DNA of 64,000 nucleotides, taken from Volvariella volvacea V23 (taxonomy: Eukaryota; Basidiomycota; Agaricomycetes; Agaricales; Pluteaceae). How positions within the stretch are numbered: position 1 is the first letter of the stretch; each line of letters opens with the position of its first letter. Both the position numbers and the translations under genes were made by a program. The stretch spans positions 75,233-139,232 of the forward strand of contig KB722745.1 of assembly GCA_000349905.1 (NCBI GenBank), in the 5' to 3' direction. The notes beneath the pieces were generated by a model, which worked only from the letters and a program-made list of their open reading frames with translations, was not told where the DNA came from and ran no database searches. Positions 47,266-58,791 of this stretch are shown here, one piece after another.

Positions 47266-47628
47266 TCATGATGGGACGGCCTTCATCGCACTCTGAGCCT
47301 GAGGTTGCTCGGCAATAGCAGCGGCGATCGGGCGTGGTGTGATGGGTGTAGGTGTAGACGCTCGTATCAGCGGTTCTCGCTCATCGTATTCATCGATGGT
47401 GCTATCTCTTTGACAATAACAAGCGCAAAGGTGCTCTGTACATGCATGACCTGGGGTAACATACGTAAAAGAGTTAGATGGGCGAGGGAGCAAGGTGCTT
47501 AATTAGTAACGGCGTCAGTTGACGGAGTCTTGATCTTTGAACTCACGGATTGAGAGGAAATCGAGACAAATTCCGCCAAAAATGTCAACGCAGGCGACGC
47601 AAACGAGTGAACAGGCTTCTTGAGACAT
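47266..47628 (-). CDS. small Cys-rich protein with acidic DEYDEREPLI motif
   Basis: Two exons, 47628-47547 and 47450-47266, are joined by a 96 nt intron (GTGAGT to CCCCAG) in phase 1+2, giving 88 aa. The N-terminal half is rich in Cys spaced in short hydrophobic runs (ACSLVCVACVDIFGGICLDF, then HACTEHLCACYCQ), nine Cys in all. There is no clear signal peptide, so membrane attachment through S-acylation is more likely than secretion. STIDEYDEREPLI follows, then a Pro/Ala-rich tail (TPTPITPRPIAAAIAEQ). I recall similar tiny Cys-rich proteins with D-E-R-x-P-L-I ends, apparently uncharacterised, from other agarics; no function is known to me. It sits between the Kre6-like gene and an F-box gene and is short enough to be missed by automatic annotation. 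Confidence 0.65.
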
Positions 47629-47745
47629 GCTCAGGAGGTTACATGAACGTCGGGAGTTGGGGGGCTGGAGCTAGGGTGATTGTGTCTTGTCGCAGAATGC
47701 CGAATAGTTCCCACGCTCCTCATTGGTCAACCCCTCGTCCGGCGC

Positions 47746-49290
47746 TCAAGGAAACTGGATTACATCCCCCTTCCCGCGTAGAGGCCTAATGAAAGGCTCT
47801 TTAAGTTCGTCTGACACCCACTCTGGAAATTGGATAGAGATGCTGTCGAGAGGTCGACCACAGTCGCTTCGGTGTGCCAAGAACCTGAGGACTTTGTCTG
47901 GATCGAATTCGCCAGCATCTTTAATGCAAAGGGCGCGCAAGGAGGGGAAGAGTGATGCGGCAAATTTTTGGCAGGAGATACATGCCAGAAGGGTGCCCGG
48001 AGGGGGTACCTGGCGTCCGTCATTTTGTGCGCACTCGCATGATGGGGTGGTGTCTAATAGAGCGGGAAAGAGTGACTCTCCCCAGAGTGTGAGTGACTCG
48101 AGGGCGGGGAATCGCGAAAAGCTCAGGAATGCTAGAAAGGTGGAACTAGATGGGCCGGTCCAGTCTATTTCGAAACTCCGGAGGTTGTCGAGGGGGAAGC
48201 AGCTTATGAAGCCACTGAATTGTTTCATGTTGGGCAGACAACGGTACCACTCGAAGTAGAAAATTCGGCAACCGTCGTGGAGGTCGCGAATGGTAAATCT
48301 ATTACCTTCTGAAGGGGCAATAGTGATCGCTAAGTGGAAACCGCGAGCTGAGAGACAGCGGTTGACGATTGCGGTGTGCTTGCAGAGCTGAGACAAGGGC
48401 TCGATGAGCATGGGCATTGAGATGGGTTGTTTATCGTGGACGATGACACTCAGAGTTTCTACACGAGGGATGAATGCGCGAGTGAGAAAGCAGGAGTAGC
48501 ACTCTTTTAGATCCCGTTCTAGCTCGAGAGCAACAAGGGATGGTAGAACTATAGGAGGAAGGTTCTGCGCCTTGCAGGTCTTCAACGCTGTAAGTATGCC
48601 CACTAGGACAAGGTGCCGCAGCTTAGGAAGGGAGGAGAGCATCGTGTAGAATTCGGGTTTTGTTGGCATGCTTCTTCCTGGGCGTTTGAGTATAAGTGAG
48701 GTGAGCCCCTGCGAAAGACTGATTCGTGCATCCTGGGTGCGGATGAACTGTAGGTGTGAGGCATCTCCCCATTGCATCTCGAGAAGGCCACTCAGCTCCA
48801 CGCTCTTTAACGGGGACGCCAAGAAGTCCAGTCCCAAACCTGTGCTCTGTTGGACCCTATCACGAATTGCTGTGTGGTCGTAAGATGTGAAGGAGGCGAC
48901 ACGATGCACTGCACCGGCCAGCAACGGGGTAACATCTCTCCAGTACCGCGGTCCAGGGTCCCTATTGGAGATGTGCAGCGACACAAGGAGGGGAGCAGAG
49001 CCTGAGCGACGAATGAATTCCTGCACCCAGACTGGCGGCATGGTTGGACAGACGATGAAGTTCCACAGGAGCGGGTACTGTAGCGCAATGCTCCGCCAAC
49101 GATGGGAAACGTGCGTGACCGTGAACCACGCCGAGTCGAACTCGTCCTTGAACCTGTGTAGATGTTCCAAAAAGATTTGCAGTAAGACATCTGTAGGGAG
49201 TTGCATGACCGGCAGAAGAGAGTTTTGATAAAAACGAAGTTCAACGCTAACGGTTGTGGGCTCGACGTCGACGAATTTTGACGCTAACAT
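47746..49290 (-). CDS. F-box/LRR-like protein, single exon
   Basis: Predicted SCF ubiquitin-ligase adaptor, 514 aa, uninterrupted. The F-box is clear at about residues 28-80: LLPVMQLPTDVLLQIFLEHL, an HVSHRWRSIALQYPLLWNFI end, and the FI-x-RSGSAPLLVSLHI stretch that follows it in agaric F-box proteins. The remainder contains irregular leucine-rich segments (LTSLILKRPG, LPKLRHLVLVG, LDNLRSFEIDW, FPALESLTLW) and a CISCQKFA Cys pair of unknown meaning. The start is the ATG at 49290. The gene is head-to-head with SAC3 across 304 bp. Target unknown. Confidence 0.85.
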   Translation of the reverse strand: MLASKFVDVEPTTVSVELRFYQNSLLPVMQLPTDVLLQIFLEHLHRFKDEFDSAWFTVTHVSHRWRSIALQYPLLWNFIVCPTMPPVWVQEFIRRSGSAPLLVSLHISNRDPGPRYWRDVTPLLAGAVHRVASFTSYDHTAIRDRVQQSTGLGLDFLASPLKSVELSGLLEMQWGDASHLQFIRTQDARISLSQGLTSLILKRPGRSMPTKPEFYTMLSSLPKLRHLVLVGILTALKTCKAQNLPPIVLPSLVALELERDLKECYSCFLTRAFIPRVETLSVIVHDKQPISMPMLIEPLSQLCKHTAIVNRCLSARGFHLAITIAPSEGNRFTIRDLHDGCRIFYFEWYRCLPNMKQFSGFISCFPLDNLRSFEIDWTGPSSSTFLAFLSFSRFPALESLTLWGESLFPALLDTTPSCECAQNDGRQVPPPGTLLACISCQKFAASLFPSLRALCIKDAGEFDPDKVLRFLAHRSDCGRPLDSISIQFPEWVSDELKEPFIRPLRGKGDVIQFP

Positions 49291-49594
49291 GGTGTACAGA
49301 GCGAGAAAGCAATGAGTGTGTTCGTCATCTTCGCGCTCAATGCTTTATACTGCCTACGAACGCCGAACATCAGCGTGTTGCTGCCGACTGGCATTTTCAA
49401 TTCAATCCAAGTCGCGATCGCGAAACAGGACGGATCAGTGGGTGTCACGTGAGGTCCATGGACTCGGGTCACGTACGGTCCCTCGCGGGAAGCGCGATAT
49501 TGTTTACTGGGACCAAACAAGCTCTTCTCGCCACCAACCTCCCGTCTCCTTTTCCTACCTCTTGACCTTCTAGTTCCTCCTGCCGGGGTCATCC
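49291..49594. promoter_or_regulatory. bidirectional promoter between F-box gene and SAC3
   Basis: Only 304 bp separate two divergent ATGs, so the region must serve both genes. No clear TATA box. A CGATCG palindrome occurs near 49417 and GGTCACGTACGG near 49468. Confidence 0.6.
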
Positions 49595-52500
49595 ATGATG
49601 GAAACGGCTTTTGCTCCTCGACCTGGACGGGGTGGTCGTGGAGGGGGTGCTCCGCATGAAGCTGGCTTCCGAAGGCCTCAGTCGAGAAATAAACAATGGG
49701 TCGCCGGAGATTCGGCTACCTCGCGAGGCGGGAGTGCAAATGGACATTCTGACAGCGAAAGATGGGAGAGAGGCGGTCATAGAGGTGGGGGACGTGGTTT
49801 ACGAGGGGCTCATAGAGGAGGACGAAGATTTCCGAATCAAACGTATAGACCAAGTCATCAGCAACAACCGCAACATGTCGAGCCGCACGAGTCTGTTGAA
49901 GAGCATTTTGAGGACGAGGGAAACGAAGGAACTGATATGGAAGAGCCTGTAGACGAGGTTGTGACTGAAAAGGAGCCAGAGACCGCAGAGGAGTTTGAGA
50001 GATTCTACCAAGAGGTTCGTGACGTTGTTTTACTTTTTGGTTCACCGGAAAACTAACTCTGCGCAGCTCGTCAAAGCTAGAGAAATTGAACGAAAAAAGG
50101 CTATTGCTGAAGGCAAAATGGACGATCCTGCTGTTCCGAAGCGTCTGGAGGATGCCATAACCATGGTTGGAACCTGTATGGACATGTGCCCTCGGTTTGA
50201 GCGATACCGACGGCAAAGAGAGAATAACCTTTTTGAATGGGAGACAGTACGTGTTATTTTCTCTTCTATCCTTTATATTATCTTGCAATTGAAATCTGCG
50301 CTGATCTTGGGGCCAAGATACCGGGGTCGAAGCGCGTCGACCATAAACGCGCCGTCAAGATGTACGAGCGCGCTGCCGGAGACAAAACACTTCCATCTGA
50401 CCTACGACCACCACCCGTTCTAAAGGTACATTCTTAAAGTCCATGCTTTGATATTTGCTTGTTCTGATCTCCTCGCAGAGGACCTTGGATTACCTTTTCC
50501 ATGATTTACTCCCTCGCGGCGGCTTCTCTCCAACGTGTCCCTTTATACGTGATCGTTCAAGAGCCGTTAGAAATGATTTTACGATGCAACACGAAACGGG
50601 ACAGCTCGCCATCGAGTGTCACGACCGCTGCGCCCGGTTTCACATTCTTGCGTTGCACTTTGAACGAGGAAAGCTTGGTTTCTCGACCGCTTTGGAAGAA
50701 CAACAGCTCATGAATAGTGCGTCCTCGAACCCCATTTCTCAATACTCTTTTTCAACGCCAACCCAGCTCTCCAAAGTCTCAAAGAGTTTTACGAAGACCA
50801 GAGGGGTCGTTACCAGTCTCCTACTGAACTGGAAATGCGAGTATACCATCGTCTGATACATATTCGCGATCAGAGAGAACGATCCGACGATATCCCACCT
50901 CATATCCTCAAAGACCCGGTATTCGAGTTGACCACCGCCTTTCGACTTCATGTTCAGAAGAAATCCGCACCCATCACCAAGCAGTCAGCACTGGTTGTTG
51001 ATGGAGAGGCTATGAATATTTTTGGTCAACTGGCTGGGGTTCTTCGGGAGAAGGGAAATTCGGGGATGATCTATTTGGTTGCGTGCATCCTGGAACATTT
51101 GTTCGGGACGGAGACTATCGACAATATCGAGTCCATCAAGGGAGACTTGAGCATTCCTGATATAATCGATGGAACCTCTCGCATAGTGCAATCCCAACCA
51201 TTGCAAGCTGATCCTACTGCAGAAGAAGTCTTGGGTTATGATGGTGGCGAGGAAGACGAGTTCATGGGAGACGACGACTTGGACGAAAGCTTTCATGAAC
51301 AACCTATTGATCCCGCACCATCAACTTCTTCAAGCTGGGCACCTTCACCCTTTATTGTCAATGCGCCGGCCGCTCAATCCGTTCCTGCGGCTAAATCTGC
51401 CTTTGCGAATCTAGCATCGCAATCCAGCACCAATTCCGTGTTTGGTGGGGGCACATTCAATATTGCCAAGCCTTCGTCGTCCAGCGTCTTTGGAACTACT
51501 CCATCAGTGTTTGGGACTAGTTTTGGCGCGCCGGCACCTACCAGTCAACCCTCTGGAAGCGCACAACCACCACCACCCGCATTTTCAGCTTCTGCACCCC
51601 CACTCCAATCACAACCACAACCACAACCACAGCCCTTCCCGTCCACAACTCCTCGTAATCCATTCCAACTTTCATCTACACCAACATCAACGCCAAACGC
51701 TGTCGCTCAGCCCCAAGCAAAGCCACTCAATGCTCAAGCCGCTCCATTTATACCTGGAGCCGCAAGCGGCAGCCTTTCGTTCCCCAAACCATCAAAAGCA
51801 CCAGAAGCAGCAGCGCCACCATCTTCTGCGACGCTACCGACATTCTCAACCTCACAACAGCCCCGAAAGACACCATCACTGCCGAAGATAATAACCAACG
51901 CGAATGAGACGGGCGGATTATTGCTTTCTGCGTCTGCGCCAGCTTCTGTCCCAGCGCCTTTGACCAATGGCGTAGCGAGCAATACGGATTTGACTCGGGC
52001 ACCGACTATTCCTAACCTTCAGTCCGAACCATCACCTGTCAAGGAGCCACCACCACTGGCTAGGTTCCACCCAATATCACTACCATCGACACCGACTGGC
52101 GCCAGTTTCTTCCCTTCGACTACCACACCAGCGCTCCCAACTCAATCTGCGTCTAAACCTACGGCCTTGCAACCACAACCGAGTCTGATGATGGACCACG
52201 TCAGGAAATCGCTTCAGCTGCAGTCGTTTACGCCGTCTGGCTCGGGTATTGTGGGTGGTGAACTGCTGAGCCCCTTGGGAATACAGTCGCCTATGCAGCA
52301 ACCACAGAGGCAGGGGTCGGGGTATTTTGGGCACAATGCGCTGTCGTTGCAGTTTGCGCCTCCTGTTCCCTCTCCGATGAAGAAGAGGACGGATAGTGAG
52401 AATGTGGAACAGGGTACGGGTGATGCTGGTAATGATGAAGTGGAGAATGGGCTGGTGGTGCAGGATAAAGGAAAGGGAAAGGAGGTCGTGGAAGAAGAGG

Positions 52501-55500
52501 GTAGTCGGAAGGAGGATGTTGTGGCTGCGGTTCAAGATTGGCATCAGAAGTCGATTTCGTCGGCGCCGAATACTCGGACGGGTGTGAAGGAGGGGAGGCA
52601 GAGGGCTTTCTTGACAGATGACGAAGGGGAGGATGAGGAACCGACGGAAGAGGAGATTAGGGAAATGGAGGCGAAGGCAGAGAAGTTCGAGAGGAAGAGT
52701 AATGTTGTAAAGAGATGTTTCAAAAAGTGGATGGAAAAGGCTACAGATGCAGCCGCTTGGAAAGAGGCCGTCAAGCAAAGTGAACAATACAAGAAAAAAG
52801 TCCTGGCCGATGCTGCGAGACAGGATGGGAAGAAACGAAGGGCGTCAGGTTCTTTGACAGAAGGAAGATCATCAATGAGGGAAGCCATAGATGAAGATGC
52901 CGAGAGTTTCACCTCGGGTCGGAGCAAGAGCCCCAACGCGAGTAGGAAACGAGCGAGGAAGAGAGTGTCAGGCGTGTATCAGCAACCGAGGACTGATGAA
53001 GAACTGGCTAAAAGACTCAGAGAGGTGCTTATCTATTGTTCCTTCGTTTTTCTCTTTCCAAAACAGACTCCCTCCCCCTCCCCCTCCATCGTACTTTTCC
53101 TGGAACACGCCGAACCGTCCTTACTCATCAAATCGTCTTTTCTTTTTTACTCGGGCGTTCTACGGCTGCTCGTCGCTTTGCTCGTCACCCCCGACTTGGA
53201 TGGTGTGTGCCTTCGTATAGAATCATGAAGAGCAAGAGAGACGCTGGGCTCGTGGAACATTCCTACAGGTTATTCGCGATCACGTGGTCGCAAAATCGGC
53301 ACCAGCCCCTTCATCCTCGGTGCTATACCCCAGCAATGCCTTCCCCCTATCAACGTCGTCTGCTGCACGAGGATTCACGTTCACGACTCCCACGAACGCT
53401 GGACTATCAGCTTCAACAATGTCCAATCCGTTGTCGGTTTCTACGAATCACGCCCCTACATCTCATACATCCAGAACAAAGTTCTCTCAGAATTCACGCT
53501 CACAGCTGGGTCGCGCGTGGAGATTGTGGTTATCGATGAACCCCGAAAACGATTCTACGGCCATCTGGTTGGAGAAGAAGTTTGAGGTGCCTAGTTCGGG
53601 AGAGTGGGAGAATGAGATGGTGTTTGGGATTCCTGCTTTTGACGACGGGGGCATGAAACCGAAGAGGAAGAGTCCTGGGTTGATTTTCTTCGAGAGGACG
53701 CCACCGGCAGATGGGGCTGAAGATGATGAGCTTGAGAGGTATGTCCTTGATTTGGTGCACGTTTTAAGTATCGTCTTATATTTTCTTATAGGAAGTACCG
53801 GGCATTGGATGATTGTTCCCGATTGCGAGACATTGTCAAGTCCTTCCCTGAAAAACGATACTTCACACCATCGTTATTGGTTTTCCAATGGCTCTCGCAG
53901 GAGAAAGTGAAGGAAAAGTCGGTCAGTGTAAGCGATGGAGATGACGAATTCCTCCGCATGGTAAGTGTTTTAGTTGTTGAGTTTGCGAGAGCTCCGCTTA
54001 TTTTGCTCATGCGTTTTGTAGGCAAAGAATTTGAAGGACGATGGAATCTTGCTCGATTACTCTGTGCTTTCAATATCATCGAACACCACCAACTTAGACG
54101 CCAAGCTACAAGAGACTTTGGAGACATTAAAGGTCGATGTGGAGGGTCAATTAGTTCAGGAGCTCAGCGTGAAAGGTTCGTCAACGATAAACATTACTCT
54201 TGCAGTGAGCTTACACCTACTTAGGCGTTTACAAAGCGTTTGAGGCAGAGTACACCACTTTTGTATTCGAATGGCTCGAAAACTGCCTAGTCAATGGTGA
54301 ACGTAAGTGCAAAACCCATTCTGCATCCTATTGCCTCTAAGCGTATTTCAGTCGACTGGATTCTTTATGGTCGCTTCCTCCAAGTGATGACCAAAATACT
54401 TCGTGAGCTTGGAAGGATTGTCCTGCAGCTGATTGAAGCACCTATCGCCGATTGGATGCCCATATTCGAGGGCGGTGCCCAGATCCAAGACGAAGAGTAA
54501 GTTTTCTTTGCCCTGTAGACGAGGCCTGAAGCTGACAAACCTGCTGTAGGGGTGCCTATGAACAGATCGAGTCTTGGTTATCATCCCTAGATCAGACTGG
54601 AGCGGTGGAGCAGCTAGCCCAAGATCTGAAATCACTCCATGACATGGGAAAAGGTATGTTGCCCTGGCCGGTGGATTAAGAGGGGCTAGCTAATGGGTAT
54701 CTTTGCCCTGCAGATTTCCCTACTCACAGAATGAACGAACATCTACGGGAGCTGGTCATTTCATTAACTGAATCCTATCTGGATCGACTGGAAGGGTTCC
54801 AGGAGCAATCCAAGCTTCCCAATGGCTCTGGACTTGCCGATTCAACTTCATTCAGCTTCACAAGCTCTACCTCGGGGAATGCCTGGCCCAACAATATCGC
54901 CACCTCGATCAGTTCTGCGTCGACTTTCTCCCGTGGCAACCTCTCTACGTCTTCCAATTCACACGCCGCTAACCCCAAGTACCCCGTACAGAAATCAGAA
55001 ATAGAGGCGGCTCATCAGAGCTTCGACGACGTTCTGCAAAGGCACAGAAACCGGCTAAGACAAGCCCTTAGTCTCTGTGTCAGGCGGACATCTAAACGAA
55101 GGGGGATGTCAAGGGCATCTGATCACGAAGGGTACGCTTCCATTTCTACCCGCTCTTAACAGGACTGCTTACACGCCTATTCCAATAGCAGTCCCGTATC
55201 AGTCAAAAGAAGGCGCTTTTCTTCAATTACACACTCCGACACTACTGACCAAGGCCAAGACGACCTGGAGTCATTTATTAGCCCTGAACTTCGGCCTCAG
55301 TCTCACGCGCCTCACGCCAATGGCGATGCGGCTGGCACCTTCAGTGGTTGGACAGGCGACGAGAACGGCGCTCCGGTCAACGTGCCCCCTTCGCCAACCA
55401 TCAGTGTAGCCTCGATGCCAAATCTCGGCTCTACATCAGACTTGAATGGCTCTACAAATGGTAGAGTGACTGCTGCGATGCTGAGGTCGTTCGCTCGAGA

Positions 55501-55525
55501 AATAATGAAGAAATACACGTCATAA
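49595..55525 (+). CDS. SAC3: SAC3/GANP-family mRNA export scaffold (TREX-2 complex)
   Basis: Scaffold of the nuclear-pore-associated TREX-2 complex, coupling transcription to mRNA export. Thirteen exons: 49595-50014, 50067-50246, 50318-50425, 50479-50716, 50767-53024, 53221-53738, 53792-53960, 54022-54175, 54225-54302, 54352-54496, 54550-54653, 54714-55131, 55189-55525; phases agree, giving about 1708 aa. The N-terminus is Arg/Gly-rich (RPGRGGRGGG). The SAC3 domain spans about 170-450: VGTCMDMCPRFERYRRQ, KRTLDYLFHDLL, FIRDRSRAVRNDF, ELEMRVYHRLIHIRDQ. FG-type repeats follow (VFGGGTFN, SVFGTTPSVFGTSFG, about 535-570), then a long Ser/Pro/Gln-rich stretch. A charged helix (about 950-1000, EEEIREMEAKAEKFER, FKKWMEKA) resembles the CID region that binds Sus1 and Cdc31. 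The C-terminal part (about 1150-1700) ends in low-complexity Ser-rich sequence. The donor at 54303 is preferred over GT at 54297. It is convergent with the decarboxylase gene. Confidence 0.93.
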
Positions 55526-55800
55526 CAGTTTGAGCTTTTGTTCTGCCTGAATCTGCCAGTTGTTGCAGTGCTTGTTATATTTGTTTGTGCTCTGTCTTAC
55601 TACATCTCCTTGGTATATACCTTCTCCCGTTGCTATATCGCTCCTCCATATTTTGCTGTTTAAATATGTAATGAACCATTCTCACTGCCCATTTCTGTTT
55701 AATGGTCATGACAATTGCGAAGAACGTTTGTTCTGTCTGGCTCACTAGCTGTGTGCGAGATACAATTACAAGAAGTATCAAGAACTACGCGATAGTGATA
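55526..55800. terminator. 275 bp convergent 3' spacer between SAC3 and decarboxylase genes
   Basis: Both genes end toward this short AT-rich spacer, so both 3' UTRs and poly(A) sites must lie in or overlap it. No single poly(A) signal stands out. Confidence 0.4.
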
Positions 55801-58715
55801 CTAACAGCCATCCCCTCCGGTCATCCCTTTGTGAAGGTCGTCAAAAGTGCTCCTCCATTCAGCCTTAGTTTGCAGTTTCATACGCCCGTAAATGTCCTTG
55901 TTGAGATTTACTCCAAGAAGTGTTGAAGCTGTCAGGTCCAATACGGCGGTTGCGGGTTGAACAACGGCAGGCACAGCCGTCTCTACTACGGTCTCTACCG
56001 TTTCCAACACAGCTCCTGTTGCAGAGAGTAGGCCACCGCCCAGACCAAGGACCATACCGCCGACCTGTGGAACGAGACCGATGCCTGGTCTAACTCGTCC
56101 TACTGGAGCTGGAGCTGCTGGAGTTGCCTTGACTGAAACCGGCACTGGTGTGGGTTTGGTAACGCGTGAGACGATGGGGGCGGCACGAAGGGCCTATACG
56201 CAACTCTTTTGTTTGTGATAATTCAGGCGATGAAGGATATGGACTGACCTCGACATGCTTGCTGAGGGCTGTTTCAAACGTCCGAGCTAGATCTCCGATG
56301 AAGTCGTTCACAGAGGTGAATGGCGACATAACTACGTTTCTCAAGACGAACAAGTCGCCTTTACCCTGCAATCCAAGCCTTTTCTTGTAATGCTCCGCAC
56401 ATTCACCGTACTCCTTTTCCGATAAAACTGTAGAGGTCAAGAAGAAGGGAACCTTCCTAAAGTCCTTCTGTGGGCTGGTAACCGAGAATTCTTCGAACAA
56501 TGTTCTGTTGAGCACATTAGCCAATTCTATGTCCTTGTTGACCGTCCCGTCCTTAAGACGGAAGTTGCAGGCGAATATGTTGATGTTCAGGTCGGACCCG
56601 AGGTTGTTGAGAAGGACGAGCGCTTCCGGGTCCTTTAATAATTCTTGGTTGGACTTGCCCCAGATCCTGCTACGAATGAACGCCTTCTCGGCTTCGACCT
56701 GCTCAGGTGTAGATTTCGGATGAAGCTCAGATGGAAGCGGATTGAAAGGGACAACGATGTATGGGGTGGTTGGGGCTGACATGGCAGCCCAATGACTCGA
56801 GAACTGCGAATGAAATTAGTCTGTCGATTTTGTCCCGAATGTAGAGTGTGGAGCTTACTCTGCGACAAGTGTAGGACACTTGCCTCAAGAGGCTACCGTG
56901 CCCGTTGTCATCTAACCCGATAACCTGATGGGCTAGGTATACAGCAGATGCAGCGGCGCCCGGTTTGCTAGACAGGCCACACTTACGATCAGAAGGAGGT
57001 AAGTAGGAACACTAAAAACCCACCTCCCCTCGACGCCATAGACGCCGATGCTCAAGTCCGAAGAGTTTCCGTCTAAATATGGAGCAGACCAAGTAAGTAA
57101 ATACCTCGTTCTTCCGTCCCTATACACCAGACTGCCAGCGGGGTACGGGATATAACCAGCCTTGTGAGGGTCAATAGTGATCGAGTCGCAATACTTTAGC
57201 GCTCTGAAACGCTCCTCCGTTTGCCGGTGTAGAGTGATCAAGTGTTTGTTATTGCTCCCTTCAGCGGGTAGCATCGTAGCGAAATAGCCGCCCCAAGCTG
57301 CATCTGCATGAAGAACGAAGGAAAGCCCCTTCGCTCGATATTCGTCCCTGAGACTAATGATTTCAGGTACCATATCGACTGCGCCTTCCTCCGTGGTTCC
57401 AATTACCGCAACTACGGTATATACTGGGCGCTTTCCCTTGAGACATTGGTCCAATTGAGCGCGCAGTTTGTCGATATCCATTCGGGCGTATATATTTACT
57501 GGGATATCAATGACATTCTTTGAACCAATCCCGGCGATTGCTATTAGATGAAATGAGTCGACGTTAGAAAATCTATTGGATCAAAAGCCTTACCAGCACC
57601 CTTTGGCCAGGAGTAATGCTTCGTGCTCGGGACCAATAATACAGGTTCCTTCATGATACCCCATCTATTTAATAGGTCTCTCATACCTACGCTTTGGATC
57701 AAATACTTCTCTAATGCTTCATTTAAAACTGCGCGATCGATCCCATGATCCTTAATGATCCTATCTGGGAGGTCTAAAACAGTGGCAACAGGGAGGTTGA
57801 GAAGTTCCCAAGTATCGCAGCGAGCAAAGAGCTTCTCCTTGCCACAAGCGGTACGGATCTTGAACGAGGAGGAAATGCCTGATAGTGTTGAATTCCCAGC
57901 CATGGCATCTCTCAAGGAAAGGGGATAGAACTTGAGGTTTCGAGCTATATAATGTTAGGATAATCGTGTTGGAATGTGAGGATGACTCACACGCCCTGAA
58001 TTGGCAAAGTTGTCAGAAATTTGAAATTATAATGGGAAGGAATCACACACACCAAATAGATTCAAGGTTAGCTATAGTCCCATCGCAGGTAATATGCCCC
58101 CAGGCAACAGGTTGGGACGTCTTTATTCCGTTTTCTGCAACTTCATAGATATTGTATCCTGTCATCTGCGCCAAATCGAGCCCTACTTGATGCTCAACTA
58201 GTGTAGTTAGTGGACTGGCTTCAAACGCGACATTGTTGGGGTTATAAAATAGAGCGCTGACATAGCCCAATAGACCTGGTAGACTTTGGTCAACAGTCAT
58301 ATGAGCACTATAACGGGGGGACCAGAATGGCACAGCATGCTGGTTAAGAGCGGTTAATAGTGAGTTCAGCCCCAATTTGAGTTTTTGGGACTGCTCATTG
58401 AAGGGGGCCGAATTCTGAACCTGGGCTATGATGGAGTCCTAGCCAACGAAGTGAGTCAGGTGAAGAGGATGAGTAGAGACAATACGAAACCTGGTCCGTC
58501 GGGAAGTAATCTTCCCGTCCTTGTTGGATTTGGTCGACGATACCATTGAGGTAGTCCTTGAGGAGATGGGCGTTCTCCGCCTTTGGGCCAAGGAATAACG
58601 CAGCGATCCGTGCATGCGCATCCAAGTAGGGTTGAATCTCAGCGTCCGTGGGTTGTTTCTTTCCTGTATGCATCTTAAACCTTCCTGGAAGCTTGAATGT
58701 GAGCGGGGGGTGCAT
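55801..58715 (-). CDS. PLP-dependent group II decarboxylase (aromatic-amino-acid decarboxylase-like) with C-terminal appendage
   Basis: Cytosolic PLP enzyme expected to decarboxylate an amino acid, probably tyrosine or another aromatic one. Exons: 58715-58491, 58438-58053, 57995-57991, 57944-57594, 57540-57024, 56967-56859, 56803-56249, 56193-55801; about 846 aa. Fold-type I motifs are present: WSPRYSAHMTVDQSLPG and WGHITCDGTIANLESIWASR at the cofactor pocket, VLHADAAWGG with Asp402, and SITIDPHKAGYIPYPAG with the Schiff-base Lys449. SIGVYGVEGSKPGAAASAVY follows. From about residue 530 there is an extra domain of some 180 residues (YIVVPFNPLPSELHP, SDLNINIFACNFRLKDG), a Pro/Ala linker and a Gly-rich hydrophobic end. 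This resembles the noncanonical aromatic decarboxylases of mushrooms, where such an appendage is reported to mediate calcium activation. Exon 3 is only 5 nt. The start could also be the ATG at about 58673. Substrate not decided. Confidence 0.88.
57991..57995 (-). other. 5 nt micro-exon of the decarboxylase gene
   Basis: GGCGT between CAATTCAG and GTGAGT. It restores phase and yields ESIWASRNLKFYP; direct joining of the flanking exons shifts the frame. Confidence 0.75.
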
Positions 58716-58783
58716 AATAGATAAGCGCGATGCTAACCTTGAGTGAGAAGTGAGGTGTGAAGGACGGCCAACCTCAGGACCTA

Positions 58784-58791
58784 CTTATATA
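58784..58791 (-). promoter_or_regulatory. TATA box of the decarboxylase gene
   Basis: TATATAAG on the minus strand, about 70 bp upstream of the ATG at 58715. Confidence 0.5.

Noticed and set aside
50067..53228. The long frame from 50835 to 53228 as a separate protein
   Set aside because: It begins inside the SAC3 domain and joins the upstream exons in phase. Its last codons past 53024 are intron.
56090..56782. Frame starting at MSAPTTPYIV as a separate gene next to the decarboxylase
   Set aside because: The preceding exon (SKPGAAASAVYLAHQ to TCRR) splices in phase to FSSHWAAMSAP, so it is the C-terminal part of the same protein.
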